Assembly (NCBI RefSeq): GCF_000317125.1
Contig: NC_019695.1
Location: 3,460,336 to 3,524,335 of the forward strand
Direction of reading: 5' to 3'
From: Chroococcidiopsis thermalis PCC 7203
GTDB taxonomy: Bacteria > Cyanobacteriota > Cyanobacteriia > Cyanobacteriales > Chroococcidiopsidaceae
Length of the DNA stretch: 64,000 bases
Part shown: one piece after another, positions 17,315 through 27,118 of the stretch
How positions within the stretch are numbered: the stretch's first letter is position 1
Layout: every line of letters begins with the position of its first letter
Translations under genes and position numbers: made by a program
The notes under the pieces: generated by a model
What the model was told of the DNA's origin: nothing
Seen by the model: only the letters and a program-made list of their open reading frames with translations
Database searches by the model: none

Positions 17315-18265
17315 ATGGAAAAAAATACGTTTGCTACGTCAGCTTATATTGCGACTTCACCAGAGATAGCTTTTGACTATCTTTGTAGTTTAAAGAATCT
17401 GGATGAATGGACTCTTTTTAGCCGGATGATCGAACAGATCGATGAGAATACCTGGCGAGGAACTGCTTCTGGCTATCAACGAGATCTTTTCTACCACGTT
17501 AGAAAGATTGAAAATCCGCTTTTTTTCGGTATAGAATGGCACTGTGGCTTTGAGTACCAAAAATACTTTCAAGTGTATCCTGTTCTATTATTTCCACCCG
17601 AATATGTAGAGCCAGGAACAGATGAGAAAGGAGTTTATTTTCACTGGTTGAGTTTTGTCGATCCAGCGCGCCGAACTCCAATGATTATGGAGGGAATTCA
17701 TACAGTTCATACATCTGAATGTCGCTCGCTCAAGGCAATTTTGGAACGCAATGCTGGCGAGACTCAAGCAGCTCAAGGACGTTACAAAATTGATACTGAT
17801 ACGATTTACATTGACGCGCCGCTTGATACTGCGATCGCCTACTTACAAGATTTACGTAATTTAGATGAATGGGCGCATCTACTCCGAGCGGATGGTGAAG
17901 TCAGTAGCGAATCTGGTGAATTCTTAGATGAATATAACCAGAAAGTAAAAGTTACATTTCGCACCCACGATCTCAAGAATTACTACCTTGTAGAACAGGA
18001 TTATTTTTATCCTGAATACAATTTTATTCAGCGCAGTCCTGTGATTCTGATTCCTTGTGCCTATGCCTTTGGTAACTCAGAAGCCCGTGGATGTATTCAA
18101 CATCGCATTAGTTTCTGGGAAGTCGGCAAAGCTCCGCGTCACGGTAAATTAAAAGTAGAGGACTTTGGCGCTGAAAGTATGAATATTAAGCGTTTTCTAG
18201 AAGCTAAAGCTGGTAATTTTGACACCTTTGCCAGAGGGATGAGCTATCTTTTACCTTCTGCTTAG
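17315..18265 (+). CDS. scyC: Scytonemin monomer cyclase ScyC
   Basis: The 316-residue soluble protein follows scyB. ScyC is known to cyclise and decarboxylate the ScyA product to the tricyclic ketone monomer. Internally the protein looks duplicated: AYIATSPEIAFDYL...NLDEW at 10-32 matches IYIDAPLDTAIAYL...NLDEW at 164-186. The later segments YPVLLFPPEYV and SPVILIPCAYAF also correspond at the same offset of about 154 residues. Both halves begin like SRPBCC/START-like folds. That the enzyme is a fused pair of such domains is inference. The start follows a short-repeat spacer. Confidence 0.93.
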   Translation: MEKNTFATSAYIATSPEIAFDYLCSLKNLDEWTLFSRMIEQIDENTWRGTASGYQRDLFYHVRKIENPLFFGIEWHCGFEYQKYFQVYPVLLFPPEYVEPGTDEKGVYFHWLSFVDPARRTPMIMEGIHTVHTSECRSLKAILERNAGETQAAQGRYKIDTDTIYIDAPLDTAIAYLQDLRNLDEWAHLLRADGEVSSESGEFLDEYNQKVKVTFRTHDLKNYYLVEQDYFYPEYNFIQRSPVILIPCAYAFGNSEARGCIQHRISFWEVGKAPRHGKLKVEDFGAESMNIKRFLEAKAGNFDTFARGMSYLLPSA

Positions 18266-18380
18266 AAGAATACGAGAAGGCGCGATCGCGTTTTGTTTTT
18301 AAATTGAGGAAAAGGGATTCGGTGTCTTCATCAGGGGCATTAAAATTTTTCACTTCATTTACTAATTAGTTGCCAAAAGT

Positions 18381-19883
18381 ATGAAGCTCAAACAACTTAC
18401 GATTGCACTTATAACTGTTTCTATTGCCCTTGTTTTTGGACCGCAAGCCGCCAGAGCTGCGTCATTAACAACACTCGCTGATGGACTCAACAACGCACGG
18501 GGTCTGAACTTTGATTCTGAAGGTAATGCCTACATAGGCGAGACAGGATTAGGGGGAGATGGTGTTTGTCAACCGTCTCCTAGTACCCAATTTGAGCCGA
18601 TATGTTCTGGTAACACTGGTTCGGTCACCAAAGTTACACCAGATGGTACGCAAAGTCGCGTCATCGACGGGACTGAATCTCTAGCGTTACAACAAACTAA
18701 AGAGCAAGGATCGGGTCCGCAAGAACTCAATTTTGATTCTAGTGGTAATGCTTATGTTCTATTTGGTTATGCTGGTAATCCAGCTAACCGAGATGCAGAG
18801 TTAAATGCTTTTTCTACCAACGTCCAATTTCCACCCGAACAACAGCAAGTCGCACCTCCAGTTGCTCCCGACCAAGTGTTAGGCACGACTACCTTGGGCA
18901 AATTGTATAAAACGGATTTGAATACGGGTAGCTTAACTGAGGTTGCCGATTTAGCAAAAGCCGAACTTACAACCAATCCAGGTGGTGACGACGTAATTAG
19001 CAATCCCTTCGATTTTGTGATTAAAGACAATACCGCTTATATCGGTGATGGCGGTGCTAACGTTGTCTGGAATGTGAATTTAGATACTGGCGAGACTAAA
19101 GCAACAAAAATTCCTGGGCAAACCTTAGAAAATCCAGAATTTCCACCAAACGTATCTATTCCTGGTGCGGGGCAAGAGCAACCTCCAGCCGGACAGCAAG
19201 GACAAGATGCGGTTCCTGGCGTACCAGCCGAGCAAGAGGCGGCTGGACCACCAGCAGGGCAAATACCAAGCCAGGTAGATATTCAATCGGTAGTTACAGG
19301 TGTAGATATCGGTCCTGATGGAGCCGTATATGCTGGCGAACTCACGGGCTTTCCATATCCCGAAGGTAAAGCAAAAGTTTGGCGGATCGGGGAGAACGGT
19401 GAGCCAGAAGTTTTTGCTGATGGTTTTACGCAAATTACCGATATCAAATTTGATAAAGACGGTAATTTACTGGTGTTGCAATTTGCTGATGAAGCCCAGT
19501 GGAAAGGTGGTGGTCAGAGCTTACAAGATCTACCAGGGTCTCTAATCAAACTTGCTCCTGATGGTACGCGCACGACTCTTGTAGCTGCGGGTGAAGGACT
19601 TGCCTCGGCTGCGGGTCTGAATATTGGTCCTGATGGTGAGATCTATGTCGTTAACAATGGGGTTGGACCAGGTACGGGGGAACTCGTACGAGTTGATGGT
19701 GTCGGGTCTGCGGCAGCCGTTCCCGAACCTTCATCTATTTTGGGCTTACTCTTGTTTGGAGTTATGGGTGGTGGTACGTGGTTCAAACGCAAACAGCAAC
19801 AAGATCGAGAAGCGAATGCGCTTCGCGCAAGCTTCGCGAACGCGCCAGAACCAGCACAAACCTTATCTCAGTCCTCGATTTAG
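18381..19883 (+). CDS. scyD: ScyD family exported protein with PEP-CTERM
   Basis: The 500-residue protein has a signal peptide (IALITVSIALVFGPQAARA). Repeated beta-propeller segments follow (GLNFDSEGNAYIGETG, ELNFDSSGNAYVLFGY, GVDIGPDGAVYAGELTG, DIKFDKDGNLLVLQF, GLNIGPDGEIYVVNNG). A Gln/Pro/Gly-rich stretch lies at about 255-300. Near the end is a PEP-CTERM sorting signal (VPEPSSILGLLLFG, then WFKRKQQQ). ScyD-family proteins are encoded in scytonemin clusters and thought to act in the periplasm or at the surface in late steps. About 30 residues follow the basic end of the PEP-CTERM, partly encoded by a dispersed repeat; this is unusual. Confidence 0.92.
   Translation: MKLKQLTIALITVSIALVFGPQAARAASLTTLADGLNNARGLNFDSEGNAYIGETGLGGDGVCQPSPSTQFEPICSGNTGSVTKVTPDGTQSRVIDGTESLALQQTKEQGSGPQELNFDSSGNAYVLFGYAGNPANRDAELNAFSTNVQFPPEQQQVAPPVAPDQVLGTTTLGKLYKTDLNTGSLTEVADLAKAELTTNPGGDDVISNPFDFVIKDNTAYIGDGGANVVWNVNLDTGETKATKIPGQTLENPEFPPNVSIPGAGQEQPPAGQQGQDAVPGVPAEQEAAGPPAGQIPSQVDIQSVVTGVDIGPDGAVYAGELTGFPYPEGKAKVWRIGENGEPEVFADGFTQITDIKFDKDGNLLVLQFADEAQWKGGGQSLQDLPGSLIKLAPDGTRTTLVAAGEGLASAAGLNIGPDGEIYVVNNGVGPGTGELVRVDGVGSAAAVPEPSSILGLLLFGVMGGGTWFKRKQQQDREANALRASFANAPEPAQTLSQSSI
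19812..19844. repeat. GC-rich repeat inside the scyD 3' end
   Basis: GCGAATGCGCTTCGCG with CAAGCTTCGCGAACGCG forms overlapping inverted repeats. It encodes part of the ScyD tail after the sorting signal. Such elements are usually intergenic in cyanobacteria. Confidence 0.6.
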
Positions 19884-19915
19884 ATCGCGCAACCATACCA
19901 AGAGGAGACAGGCAA

Positions 19916-21076
19916 ATGAGTTTATTCAGAAATTTCTCGATCGCGATCGCTACTGCTGGATGTGTCATCGCCACCACAACCCAAGCTAACGCTTCCATTA
20001 CCTTAGAATATGAGGGTGATATCGGTAGACCAGCCAACTTTGCCGCAGGAGAAACTCCATTCACTCCAGGTACGCTTGCCATTCCCCAAGGCGTAGCAGT
20101 ACAGGAAGAAACAGGAAATGTTTTCGTAGCTAATGACGTAACCGATCAAATCCAAGTTTTCGATTCCCAAGGTAATTATCTTCAAGGCATTGGCGGTACG
20201 GGTAGCGGACCTGGGCAATCTGACGGACAATCAGCGATCGCCTTTGAACCAAATACTGGGAATTTGTATGCGGGTGATGTTAACAACAACCGGATTAACG
20301 TCTTCGATCCGCAAGGCAACTATGTCAATTCCATTGCTCAAGGTCAATTTAGCGGACTTATTGAAGGCAGACCTTTCTTTGGACCATCGGGCATTGTATT
20401 CGATAATAAAGGCAATGGATACGTGGGTGATTATAGTAGCGATCGCATCTTGAAATTTAATTCATCAAGTGGCGAGGTTACTGGTTCTATTGGCAGCAGT
20501 GGAACTACACCTGGACAATTTCAAGGACCGTCAGGCATAGCAGTCAGGTCTGATGGAAATTTAGTTGTGACCGATCAGTTCAACAACCGCATTCAAGTCG
20601 TTAGCCCAGAAGGTGACGCGCTGCTTACTTTTGGCAAAGAAGGCACTGGAGAGGGAGAATTCAATCAGCCAATCGATGTTGAAGTGGACGAGAAAGATAA
20701 TCTCTACGTGACGGATTCTATCAATAGTCGCGTTCAAGTATTCGATAAAAATGGTAACTTTCTAAGTGCATTTGGCGAACCTGCCCGCGATGCAAATGGC
20801 AATGTCGTACCACCTTTATCGTTAGGCGCACCCTCTCCCTATGGCGATCCCTTAGATCTCGAACCTGGTAAGTTTAACTGGACGGCAGGTTCGGACTTGA
20901 AAGATGGCAAGCTTTATGTTGGCGACTTTTTCCAAGGTCGCGTTCAAGTGTTAGATGTTGTAGATAGCTCCTCATCATCTGCTGAAGTTCCCGAACCTTC
21001 TGCATTTTTGGGTGTAGCTGTTTTAGGTGCTGGCGTTGCTGCGGTCAAGTTGAAAAAGGTAATGGGTAATGGGTGA
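19916..21076 (+). CDS. scyE: ScyE family exported NHL-repeat protein with PEP-CTERM
   Basis: The ATG at 19916 follows a good ribosome-binding site (AGGAGA, 7-base spacing), giving 386 residues. A signal peptide (IAIATAGCVIATTTQANA) is followed by about six NHL blades, such as GNLYAGDVNNNRINVFD, GNLVVTDQFNNRIQVV and DNLYVTDSINSRVQVFD, consistent with a six-bladed propeller. The end has a PEP-CTERM signal (VPEPSAFLGVAVLG, then KLKK). ScyE is proposed to act outside the cytoplasm in scytonemin assembly, but its reaction is not established. It begins 32 bases after scyD. Confidence 0.92.
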   Translation: MSLFRNFSIAIATAGCVIATTTQANASITLEYEGDIGRPANFAAGETPFTPGTLAIPQGVAVQEETGNVFVANDVTDQIQVFDSQGNYLQGIGGTGSGPGQSDGQSAIAFEPNTGNLYAGDVNNNRINVFDPQGNYVNSIAQGQFSGLIEGRPFFGPSGIVFDNKGNGYVGDYSSDRILKFNSSSGEVTGSIGSSGTTPGQFQGPSGIAVRSDGNLVVTDQFNNRIQVVSPEGDALLTFGKEGTGEGEFNQPIDVEVDEKDNLYVTDSINSRVQVFDKNGNFLSAFGEPARDANGNVVPPLSLGAPSPYGDPLDLEPGKFNWTAGSDLKDGKLYVGDFFQGRVQVLDVVDSSSSSAEVPEPSAFLGVAVLGAGVAAVKLKKVMGNG

Positions 21077-21163
21077 TGGGGAATTGGTAATGGCAATTAT
21101 CAGCCATTAACAATTACTAATTAATATCAAATTCATCTGAACAATCGTATTGTCGCGGTGTTA

Positions 21164-21218
21164 GGGCGGGTTTGACGAGATCTTGAAATAAAAGTAGAGA
21201 TTGTTGGTGAACCCGCCC
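21164..21218. repeat. Dispersed inverted repeat between scyE and eboA
   Basis: GGGCGGGTT and AACCCGCCC face each other about 37 bases apart. This resembles common cyanobacterial interspersed repeats. Short CAACTAC repeats follow just before eboA. Confidence 0.6.
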
Positions 21219-21265
21219 CTACAAATACCGATCGCCAATGACCAATTACCAACTACCAACTACCA

Positions 21266-21964
21266 ATGACTACAACACAAGTTAGCATCACTGATTTAAT
21301 TCATAGTTGGTTGGAGCGGAATGTCGATCGCGCGGGTTTGAATTGGTTGGAGGAAAAGCGATCGCAAATTGCTCAAGGAGCGGCTGTAAAAGTATTTTTT
21401 ACAGCTTTTAGTGCTACGCCGCGCTATACGGGCAAAAACAGCTTGCAGTTAACGCCATCTGACTTGCAAGCAGCTGCGATCGCCCGAAAAGGTTGGTTTC
21501 CGATCGATTGGAGTGTAGAGCGAGCTGCGCGGATACTCCTAGTCCTAGCTCTACCACAGCATGACGAGTCACAATACTTGCAAACGTTAGAGCAAGTCTT
21601 TACTGCTGCTGATATAAGGGAGTTAGTTGCACTCTACCAAGCTCTACCATTGCTATCTTACCCAGAGCGATTGAAAGCGCGGGCGGCTGAGGGAGTACGC
21701 AGCAACATGACTGATGTATTTAATGCTGTAGCCTTACAAAATCCATATCCAGCCGAGTATTTTGACAATCTTGCTTGGAATCAAATGATATTGAAAGCAT
21801 TATTTGTTGGTAGTCCACTGCATTTAATTCAAGGACTCGATCGCCGTGCCAATCCAGAACTAGCCAAGATGTTAGTCGATTATGCCAGCGAACGCCAAGC
21901 CGCTAACCGCTCGGTATCTCCCGAATTGTGGGAATTAGTGAAAAAGTCAAAAGTCAAAAGCTAA
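21266..21964 (+). CDS. eboA: EboA domain protein
   Basis: The 232-residue protein is alpha-helical by eye, with no signal peptide or membrane segment. It begins with a short helix, then LERNVDRAGLNWLEEKR, and has KGWFPIDWSVERAARILLVL in the middle. Position and length fit EboA, the first gene of the ebo cluster, which is known to be needed for export of scytonemin precursors in Nostoc. The biochemical role of EboA is unknown. The identity rests on being followed by eboB, eboC, eboD, eboE and eboF homologues. The last codons run into AAAAGTCAA repeats. Confidence 0.85.
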   Translation: MTTTQVSITDLIHSWLERNVDRAGLNWLEEKRSQIAQGAAVKVFFTAFSATPRYTGKNSLQLTPSDLQAAAIARKGWFPIDWSVERAARILLVLALPQHDESQYLQTLEQVFTAADIRELVALYQALPLLSYPERLKARAAEGVRSNMTDVFNAVALQNPYPAEYFDNLAWNQMILKALFVGSPLHLIQGLDRRANPELAKMLVDYASERQAANRSVSPELWELVKKSKVKS

Positions 21965-22017
21965 AAGTCAAAACTAATATCTAATGACCAATGAGCAACA
22001 ACAAAAGAGTATAAATT

Positions 22018-22959
<942 letters not shown>

Positions 22960-23105
22960 ACAGTTATCAGTTATCAGTTATCAGGTGTGGGTAATTGGTA
23001 ATTGGTAATTGCTAATTGTTGGTTGTCTCTCACCTGCGCACCTGCTCCCTTGTCTCGCTTGTCCCTTTCTTACCCTCACCCCTCGCCCCTCACTCCTCAC
23101 CCCTT

Positions 23106-24017
23106 ATGAGTGCCACAAGTTTAAATTCCTATCGCCTTTGGGCATATCTTCAGTTGATGCGTCCAGCTAATATTATCACTGCTTGGGCAGATATTCTGGC
23201 TGGATTTGCGATTTCTGGCTTTATGGTGATTCAAGCTGGAACTTTAGAATTGGAGGCACTCGGATGGTTGCTGTTAGCGACTACGGGTTTGTATGGTGGT
23301 GGAGTCGTGTTTAATGATGTTTTTGATGCCGAACTAGATAATAAAGAGCGACCCGAAAGACCTATCCCTAGTGGGAGAGCATCGCGTCAAAGCGCGGCTA
23401 CACTAGCTAGCGTGCTGTTACTTGTTGGTATAGTCGCGGCTGCTCAAGTCTCTTTTCTAAGTGCAATTTTGGCTATTTGCATTGCAGTTGGGGCAGTCGT
23501 GTATGACAGTTTAGGCAAACATCAGGCTTTAGTAGGGGCGCTGAATATGGGTTTGTGTCGTGGTGGCAATCTCCTCCTCGGTATGAGTGCCGTGCCTGCA
23601 ATAGTTGGTGAATATTGGTTTTTAGCACTTATTCCGATTTTTTACATTGCTGCAATTACTAGCCTCAGCCAGGGTGAAGTGCATGGAGCTAAAGGTAATA
23701 CTCCGACGATCGCGCTTTTACTAATTATTACAGTCATTACCGCACTATTCGGATTAGAGCTGCTGCCCAATTATCACATCCTCACAGCATTACCCGCGAT
23801 CGCTCTATTTACAGGCTACTTATTACCACCCGTTATTCAAGCTGTAAGCCAACCCACCCCAGAACAGATCCGTAATGCCGTGCGATCGGGCATACTATCG
23901 CTCGTCATTCTCGATGCAACAATTGCCACTGGTTTCGCCAGTTTGCCTTATGGCTTATTCGTTTTGTGTCTTTTACCTATTTCGATCGCACTCGCACAAA
24001 TATTTGCTGTGACATGA
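23106..24017 (+). CDS. eboC: EboC, UbiA-like prenyltransferase
   Basis: From ATG 23106 the protein has 303 residues with about eight membrane helices. UbiA-family motifs are present: the Asp-rich NDVFDAELDNKERPERPIPSG around residues 74-94, and a second region YDSLGKHQALVGALNMGLCRG. UbiA enzymes move prenyl groups onto aromatic acceptors in the membrane. EboC is proposed to prenylate a substrate of the ebo pathway, but the product is not established. The upstream extension of the frame consists of repeat-derived Pro/Leu/Ser residues and was left out. Confidence 0.9.
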   Translation: MSATSLNSYRLWAYLQLMRPANIITAWADILAGFAISGFMVIQAGTLELEALGWLLLATTGLYGGGVVFNDVFDAELDNKERPERPIPSGRASRQSAATLASVLLLVGIVAAAQVSFLSAILAICIAVGAVVYDSLGKHQALVGALNMGLCRGGNLLLGMSAVPAIVGEYWFLALIPIFYIAAITSLSQGEVHGAKGNTPTIALLLIITVITALFGLELLPNYHILTALPAIALFTGYLLPPVIQAVSQPTPEQIRNAVRSGILSLVILDATIATGFASLPYGLFVLCLLPISIALAQIFAVT

Positions 24018-24028
24018 AGTCGGTCAGT

Positions 24029-24056
24029 GTAGAGACGTTACATGTAACGTCTCTAC
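24029..24056. repeat. 28-base palindrome, copy 4
   Basis: GTAGAGACGTTACA is followed by its perfect complement, with GTCAGT before and AAAGTTATCA after. It lies between eboC and tyrA. Confidence 0.9.
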
Positions 24057-24095
24057 AAAGTTATCAATTAACAGTCAATCAATAACAAATGACCA

Positions 24096-24938
24096 ATGAC
24101 AAATTTTAATAGATCTCGAAAAATAACGATTATTGGTGGAAGGGGTAGAATGGGTCAGTTTTTTACCCATCAGCTGTCTACAGCCGGACATCAAGTCAGT
24201 AGTTTGGGAAACCAGGACTGGGATCGAGCCAGTCAACTGCTGGGTGAAGCAGAACTTGTCATAGTTAGCGTTCCCATCGAACTGACAGTAGCTGTTATCG
24301 AACGTGCAGCCAAGTATCTGTCGCCAACTACAGCTTTAGCTGACATTACAAGTATTAAAGCCCAACCCGTACAGGCAATGCTGGCGAGTCATGCCGGAGC
24401 CGTGATGGGATTGCATCCGATGTTTGGTCCTAGCGTTAAATCGTTTGCTGGACAAAAAGTCGTTATTTGTTCTGGGCGAAACGACGAAATATTTCAGTGG
24501 TTATTAGATTTTATTGCCGATCGCGGTGGCGAATTAATTAGCTGCACACCTGAAGAACACGATCGCATTATGGTAACGATCCAAGCAACGCGACACTTTT
24601 CTCGATTTTGTTGCGGTGCGTTCTTGTCAGCAGAAAATACCGATATCGATCGAAGCTTATTAATGTCAACTCCTAGTTATCGGCAAGAAATTGAGATTGT
24701 TAATCGCTTATTCGCGCAAAATCCAGCTTTATGCGTAGATATTATGCTAGCCACAGAAGAAAGATGTGAAGCGATCGCGAGATTAGCACAAACCTACAGC
24801 CGTTTAGCAGAACTTATTCTTCAAAAAGACCGTTCGGCATTAATCCGAGAATTTGAAATTGCCCAAAGCTTTTTAACTCAAGAAAATTTAGCTTCCACCA
24901 AACAGAAAGAATACGCGGTCGCGGCTACTCAGTTGTAG
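24096..24938 (+). CDS. tyrA: Prephenate/arogenate dehydrogenase TyrA
   Basis: The 280-residue protein starts with an NAD(P)-binding Rossmann motif (ITIIGGRGRMG, from 10). It continues with AELVIVSVPIELTVAVIE, a Thr/Ser-containing ADITSIKAQPV and the family motif GLHPMFGPSV. It resembles the dehydrogenase half of E. coli TyrA without a chorismate mutase domain. In this cluster it would supply p-hydroxyphenylpyruvate, the second ScyA substrate; arogenate dehydrogenase activity is the alternative. Its stop codon lies inside palindrome copy 5. Confidence 0.9.
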   Translation: MTNFNRSRKITIIGGRGRMGQFFTHQLSTAGHQVSSLGNQDWDRASQLLGEAELVIVSVPIELTVAVIERAAKYLSPTTALADITSIKAQPVQAMLASHAGAVMGLHPMFGPSVKSFAGQKVVICSGRNDEIFQWLLDFIADRGGELISCTPEEHDRIMVTIQATRHFSRFCCGAFLSAENTDIDRSLLMSTPSYRQEIEIVNRLFAQNPALCVDIMLATEERCEAIARLAQTYSRLAELILQKDRSALIREFEIAQSFLTQENLASTKQKEYAVAATQL

Positions 24939-24962
24939 AGACGTTACATGTAAAGTCTCTAC
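24935..24962. repeat. 28-base palindrome, copy 5
   Basis: GTAGAGACGTTACA is followed by its complement with one internal change. The first TAG inside the repeat is the tyrA stop codon, so this copy sits flush against a coding end. Confidence 0.88.
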
Positions 24963-25020
24963 AAAGCAATCGATTAATTTCGACTTACGACTTACAAATT
25001 ACCAATTGCCCATTACCCCT

Positions 25021-25722
25021 ATGCTTATTGATATTTTTCATGATTTTGCTTGCCCTTGGTGCTGGATTGGCAAAAAACACTTGTTTGATGCGATCGCTCA
25101 ATGGCATGGTGAAGCTGTTCGCATCCGCTGGCATCCATTCTTATTAGATAACTCCATTCCGCCAGAAGGATATGAGTTTCGTAGCTTTATGCAGGCAAGG
25201 AAAGGAATCGAAGCGGTAGCACTACAGCAAATGTTCGATCGCACTCGTCAAGTAGGTGAGAGAGCAGGAGTTAAGCTAGATTTTAATCAGATATCTTTGG
25301 CTGTTAACACAACTCTTGCTCATCAATTAGTTGCTTTAACGCCCGAAGATCTCAAAACAACTTTAGTTGAAGCAATTTATCAAGCTTATTTTGAACGTAA
25401 CCTCAACCTTGGCGATCGAGACACTTTGATTTCTATAGGCGATGCTGTTGGCGTAAATACAAATAAGCTGCGTAATTTTTTAGGCAGTCATGCGTTAGTT
25501 AACTCAGTTATTGCTGAGTCAACATTTGCGCGGCTAAATGGAATTACCAGCGTGCCATTATTCATCTTTAACAACAAAGTCAGAGTTGACGGTTCTCACT
25601 CAGTCGAAGTATTCAAACAAGCCATGACTCGCGCTGCATTAATGGAAAAAAGTAATTTGTCGGAAGTTGTACGGGCGCACAGCTGTGCGCCCGTACGGGA
25701 GTCGGGAGTCGGGAGTCGGTGA
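25021..25722 (+). CDS. dsbA: DsbA-family oxidoreductase (FrnE-like)
   Basis: From ATG 25021 the protein has 233 residues. The thioredoxin-fold active site CPWC (C11, C14) lies near the N-terminus in FHDFACPWCWIGKKHL, with an inserted helical domain and a late GITSVPLFIFNN carrying the cis-Pro. No signal peptide is present, as in FrnE-type proteins, so it may be cytoplasmic. A dsbA gene is a known member of scytonemin clusters; its exact role is unclear. The last about 14 residues are encoded by a perfect 28-base palindrome and a GAGTCGG repeat, so the natural C-terminus is probably altered. Confidence 0.88.
   Translation: MLIDIFHDFACPWCWIGKKHLFDAIAQWHGEAVRIRWHPFLLDNSIPPEGYEFRSFMQARKGIEAVALQQMFDRTRQVGERAGVKLDFNQISLAVNTTLAHQLVALTPEDLKTTLVEAIYQAYFERNLNLGDRDTLISIGDAVGVNTNKLRNFLGSHALVNSVIAESTFARLNGITSVPLFIFNNKVRVDGSHSVEVFKQAMTRAALMEKSNLSEVVRAHSCAPVRESGVGSR
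25669..25696. repeat. 28-base perfect GC-rich palindrome in the dsbA 3' end
   Basis: GTACGGGCGCACAG faces CTGTGCGCCCGTAC with no central base. It is coding and supplies the VRAHSCAPV residues. Tandem GGGAGTC units follow immediately. Confidence 0.92.
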
Positions 25723-25819
25723 AGATATCGCTCGGGAGCAACTACCAATGACCAATGACTAATTACTAATTACTAATTCCCCACGCACCACGCACTACGC
25801 ACTACACCTCACTCCTCAC

Positions 25820-26995
25820 ATGATTCTCGAAATTCAGCGTCAGACTAATTACAGTCTGCAACCAATTCATCAACGTGTATCTGTTACCTTTCGCTATCAA
25901 GTGCATTTCACTAAAGGATTGTTTCAATTAGATAATCCGTTGTTAGCACGGGTGATGACAGCTAGTGAAAATAGTCCTAAACAAGCAATTGCGATCGTCG
26001 ATGCGGGATTAGTATCTCAGCATCAAGATCTGATTGCCCAACTATCTACTTATGCTCGGCGATATAACCATGCATTCCAGCTAGCTGCTGTGAAAGTCGT
26101 TGCTGGTGGAGAAGCTACCAAAAACGATCCTCAGGCAATTGAACAAATTCAACAGCTAATTCACCAAACTGGCTTATGTCGTCACTCTTATGTATTGGCA
26201 ATCGGTGGTGGTGCTGTATTGGATATGGCAGGATATGCAGCCGCAACCGCTCACCGAGGCATTCGTCTCATCCGAGTCCCGACAACCGTATTAGCTCAAA
26301 ACGATTCTGGTGTAGGGGTTAAAAATGGGATTAATGCCTTTGGCAAGAAAAACTTTCTCGGCACGTTTGCGCCTCCCTATGCTGTTTTAAATGACTGCGA
26401 CTTTCTCTACAGCTTGGACGATCGCGATTGGCGATCGGGGATTGCCGAAGCAATCAAGGTTGCTTTAATCAAAGACGCAAGCTTCTTTGACGCGATCGCT
26501 AGCTCTGTTCCTGCGTTGGTGCGGCGAGACATGGATGCCATGCAACAACTAATTTATCGTTGCGCTCAGTTGCATCTAGAACATATAGCTAACAGTGGCG
26601 ATCCATTTGAAATGGGTTCGTCCCGTCCTCTAGATTTCGGTCATTGGGCTGCGCACAAACTAGAGCAATTGACTGACTACAGCTTGCGCCACGGGGAAGC
26701 AGTCGCGATTGGCATCGCATTGGACAGCACCTATTCTTATCTACTAGGGCTACTTTCGCGCGGTGAGTGGCAACAGATACTCGATCTTCTGGAGGCGCTA
26801 GGCTTTGCATTATACGTCCCCCAAATGAGACAAGACCGCTTATTTCAGGGACTCACCGAGTTTCGAGAGCATTTGGGCGGCGAGTTAACTCTGATGTTAC
26901 TACAAGCGCTTGGACAGGGAATTGAAGTTCACGAAGTCGATCCGCTGTTGTACGGGGAAGCGATCGCAATTTTAGCTGACAGAAGTAGGGAGTAG
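25820..26995 (+). CDS. eboD: EboD, 3-dehydroquinate synthase-like protein
   Basis: The 391-residue protein is a sugar-phosphate cyclase of the AroB superfamily. Visible are GGGAVLDMAGY, RVPTTVLAQNDSGVGVKNG (NAD, phosphate and substrate region) and the metal-binding DFGHWAAHKLE and RHGEAVAIG. It is longer than typical AroB at its N-terminus and lies directly before eboE, so EboD fits better than housekeeping AroB. Scytonemin clusters may also carry an aroB, so AroB activity cannot be excluded. The last codons run into GGGAG repeats. Confidence 0.85.
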   Translation: MILEIQRQTNYSLQPIHQRVSVTFRYQVHFTKGLFQLDNPLLARVMTASENSPKQAIAIVDAGLVSQHQDLIAQLSTYARRYNHAFQLAAVKVVAGGEATKNDPQAIEQIQQLIHQTGLCRHSYVLAIGGGAVLDMAGYAAATAHRGIRLIRVPTTVLAQNDSGVGVKNGINAFGKKNFLGTFAPPYAVLNDCDFLYSLDDRDWRSGIAEAIKVALIKDASFFDAIASSVPALVRRDMDAMQQLIYRCAQLHLEHIANSGDPFEMGSSRPLDFGHWAAHKLEQLTDYSLRHGEAVAIGIALDSTYSYLLGLLSRGEWQQILDLLEALGFALYVPQMRQDRLFQGLTEFREHLGGELTLMLLQALGQGIEVHEVDPLLYGEAIAILADRSRE

Positions 26996-27020
26996 GGAGC
27001 AGGGAGACAAGGGAGAGGGG

Positions 27021-27074
27021 GGAGACAAGGGAGACAAGGGAGACAAGGGAGACAAGGGAGACAAGGGAGACAAG
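27021..27074. repeat. 9-base tandem repeat (GGAGACAAG)
   Basis: Six exact copies plus a partial one lie just after eboD, with a degenerate copy before. On the other strand it gives a meaningless Leu-Val-Ser frame. Confidence 0.95.
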
Positions 27075-27118
27075 GGAGCAACCAATTACCAACTAACCCC
27101 ATGTGCGACTTTTTTATA

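Noticed and set aside
26853-27092. Minus-strand frame with many Leu-Val-Ser repeats
   Set aside because: It is a translation of the 9-base GGAGACAAG tandem repeat, not a protein.
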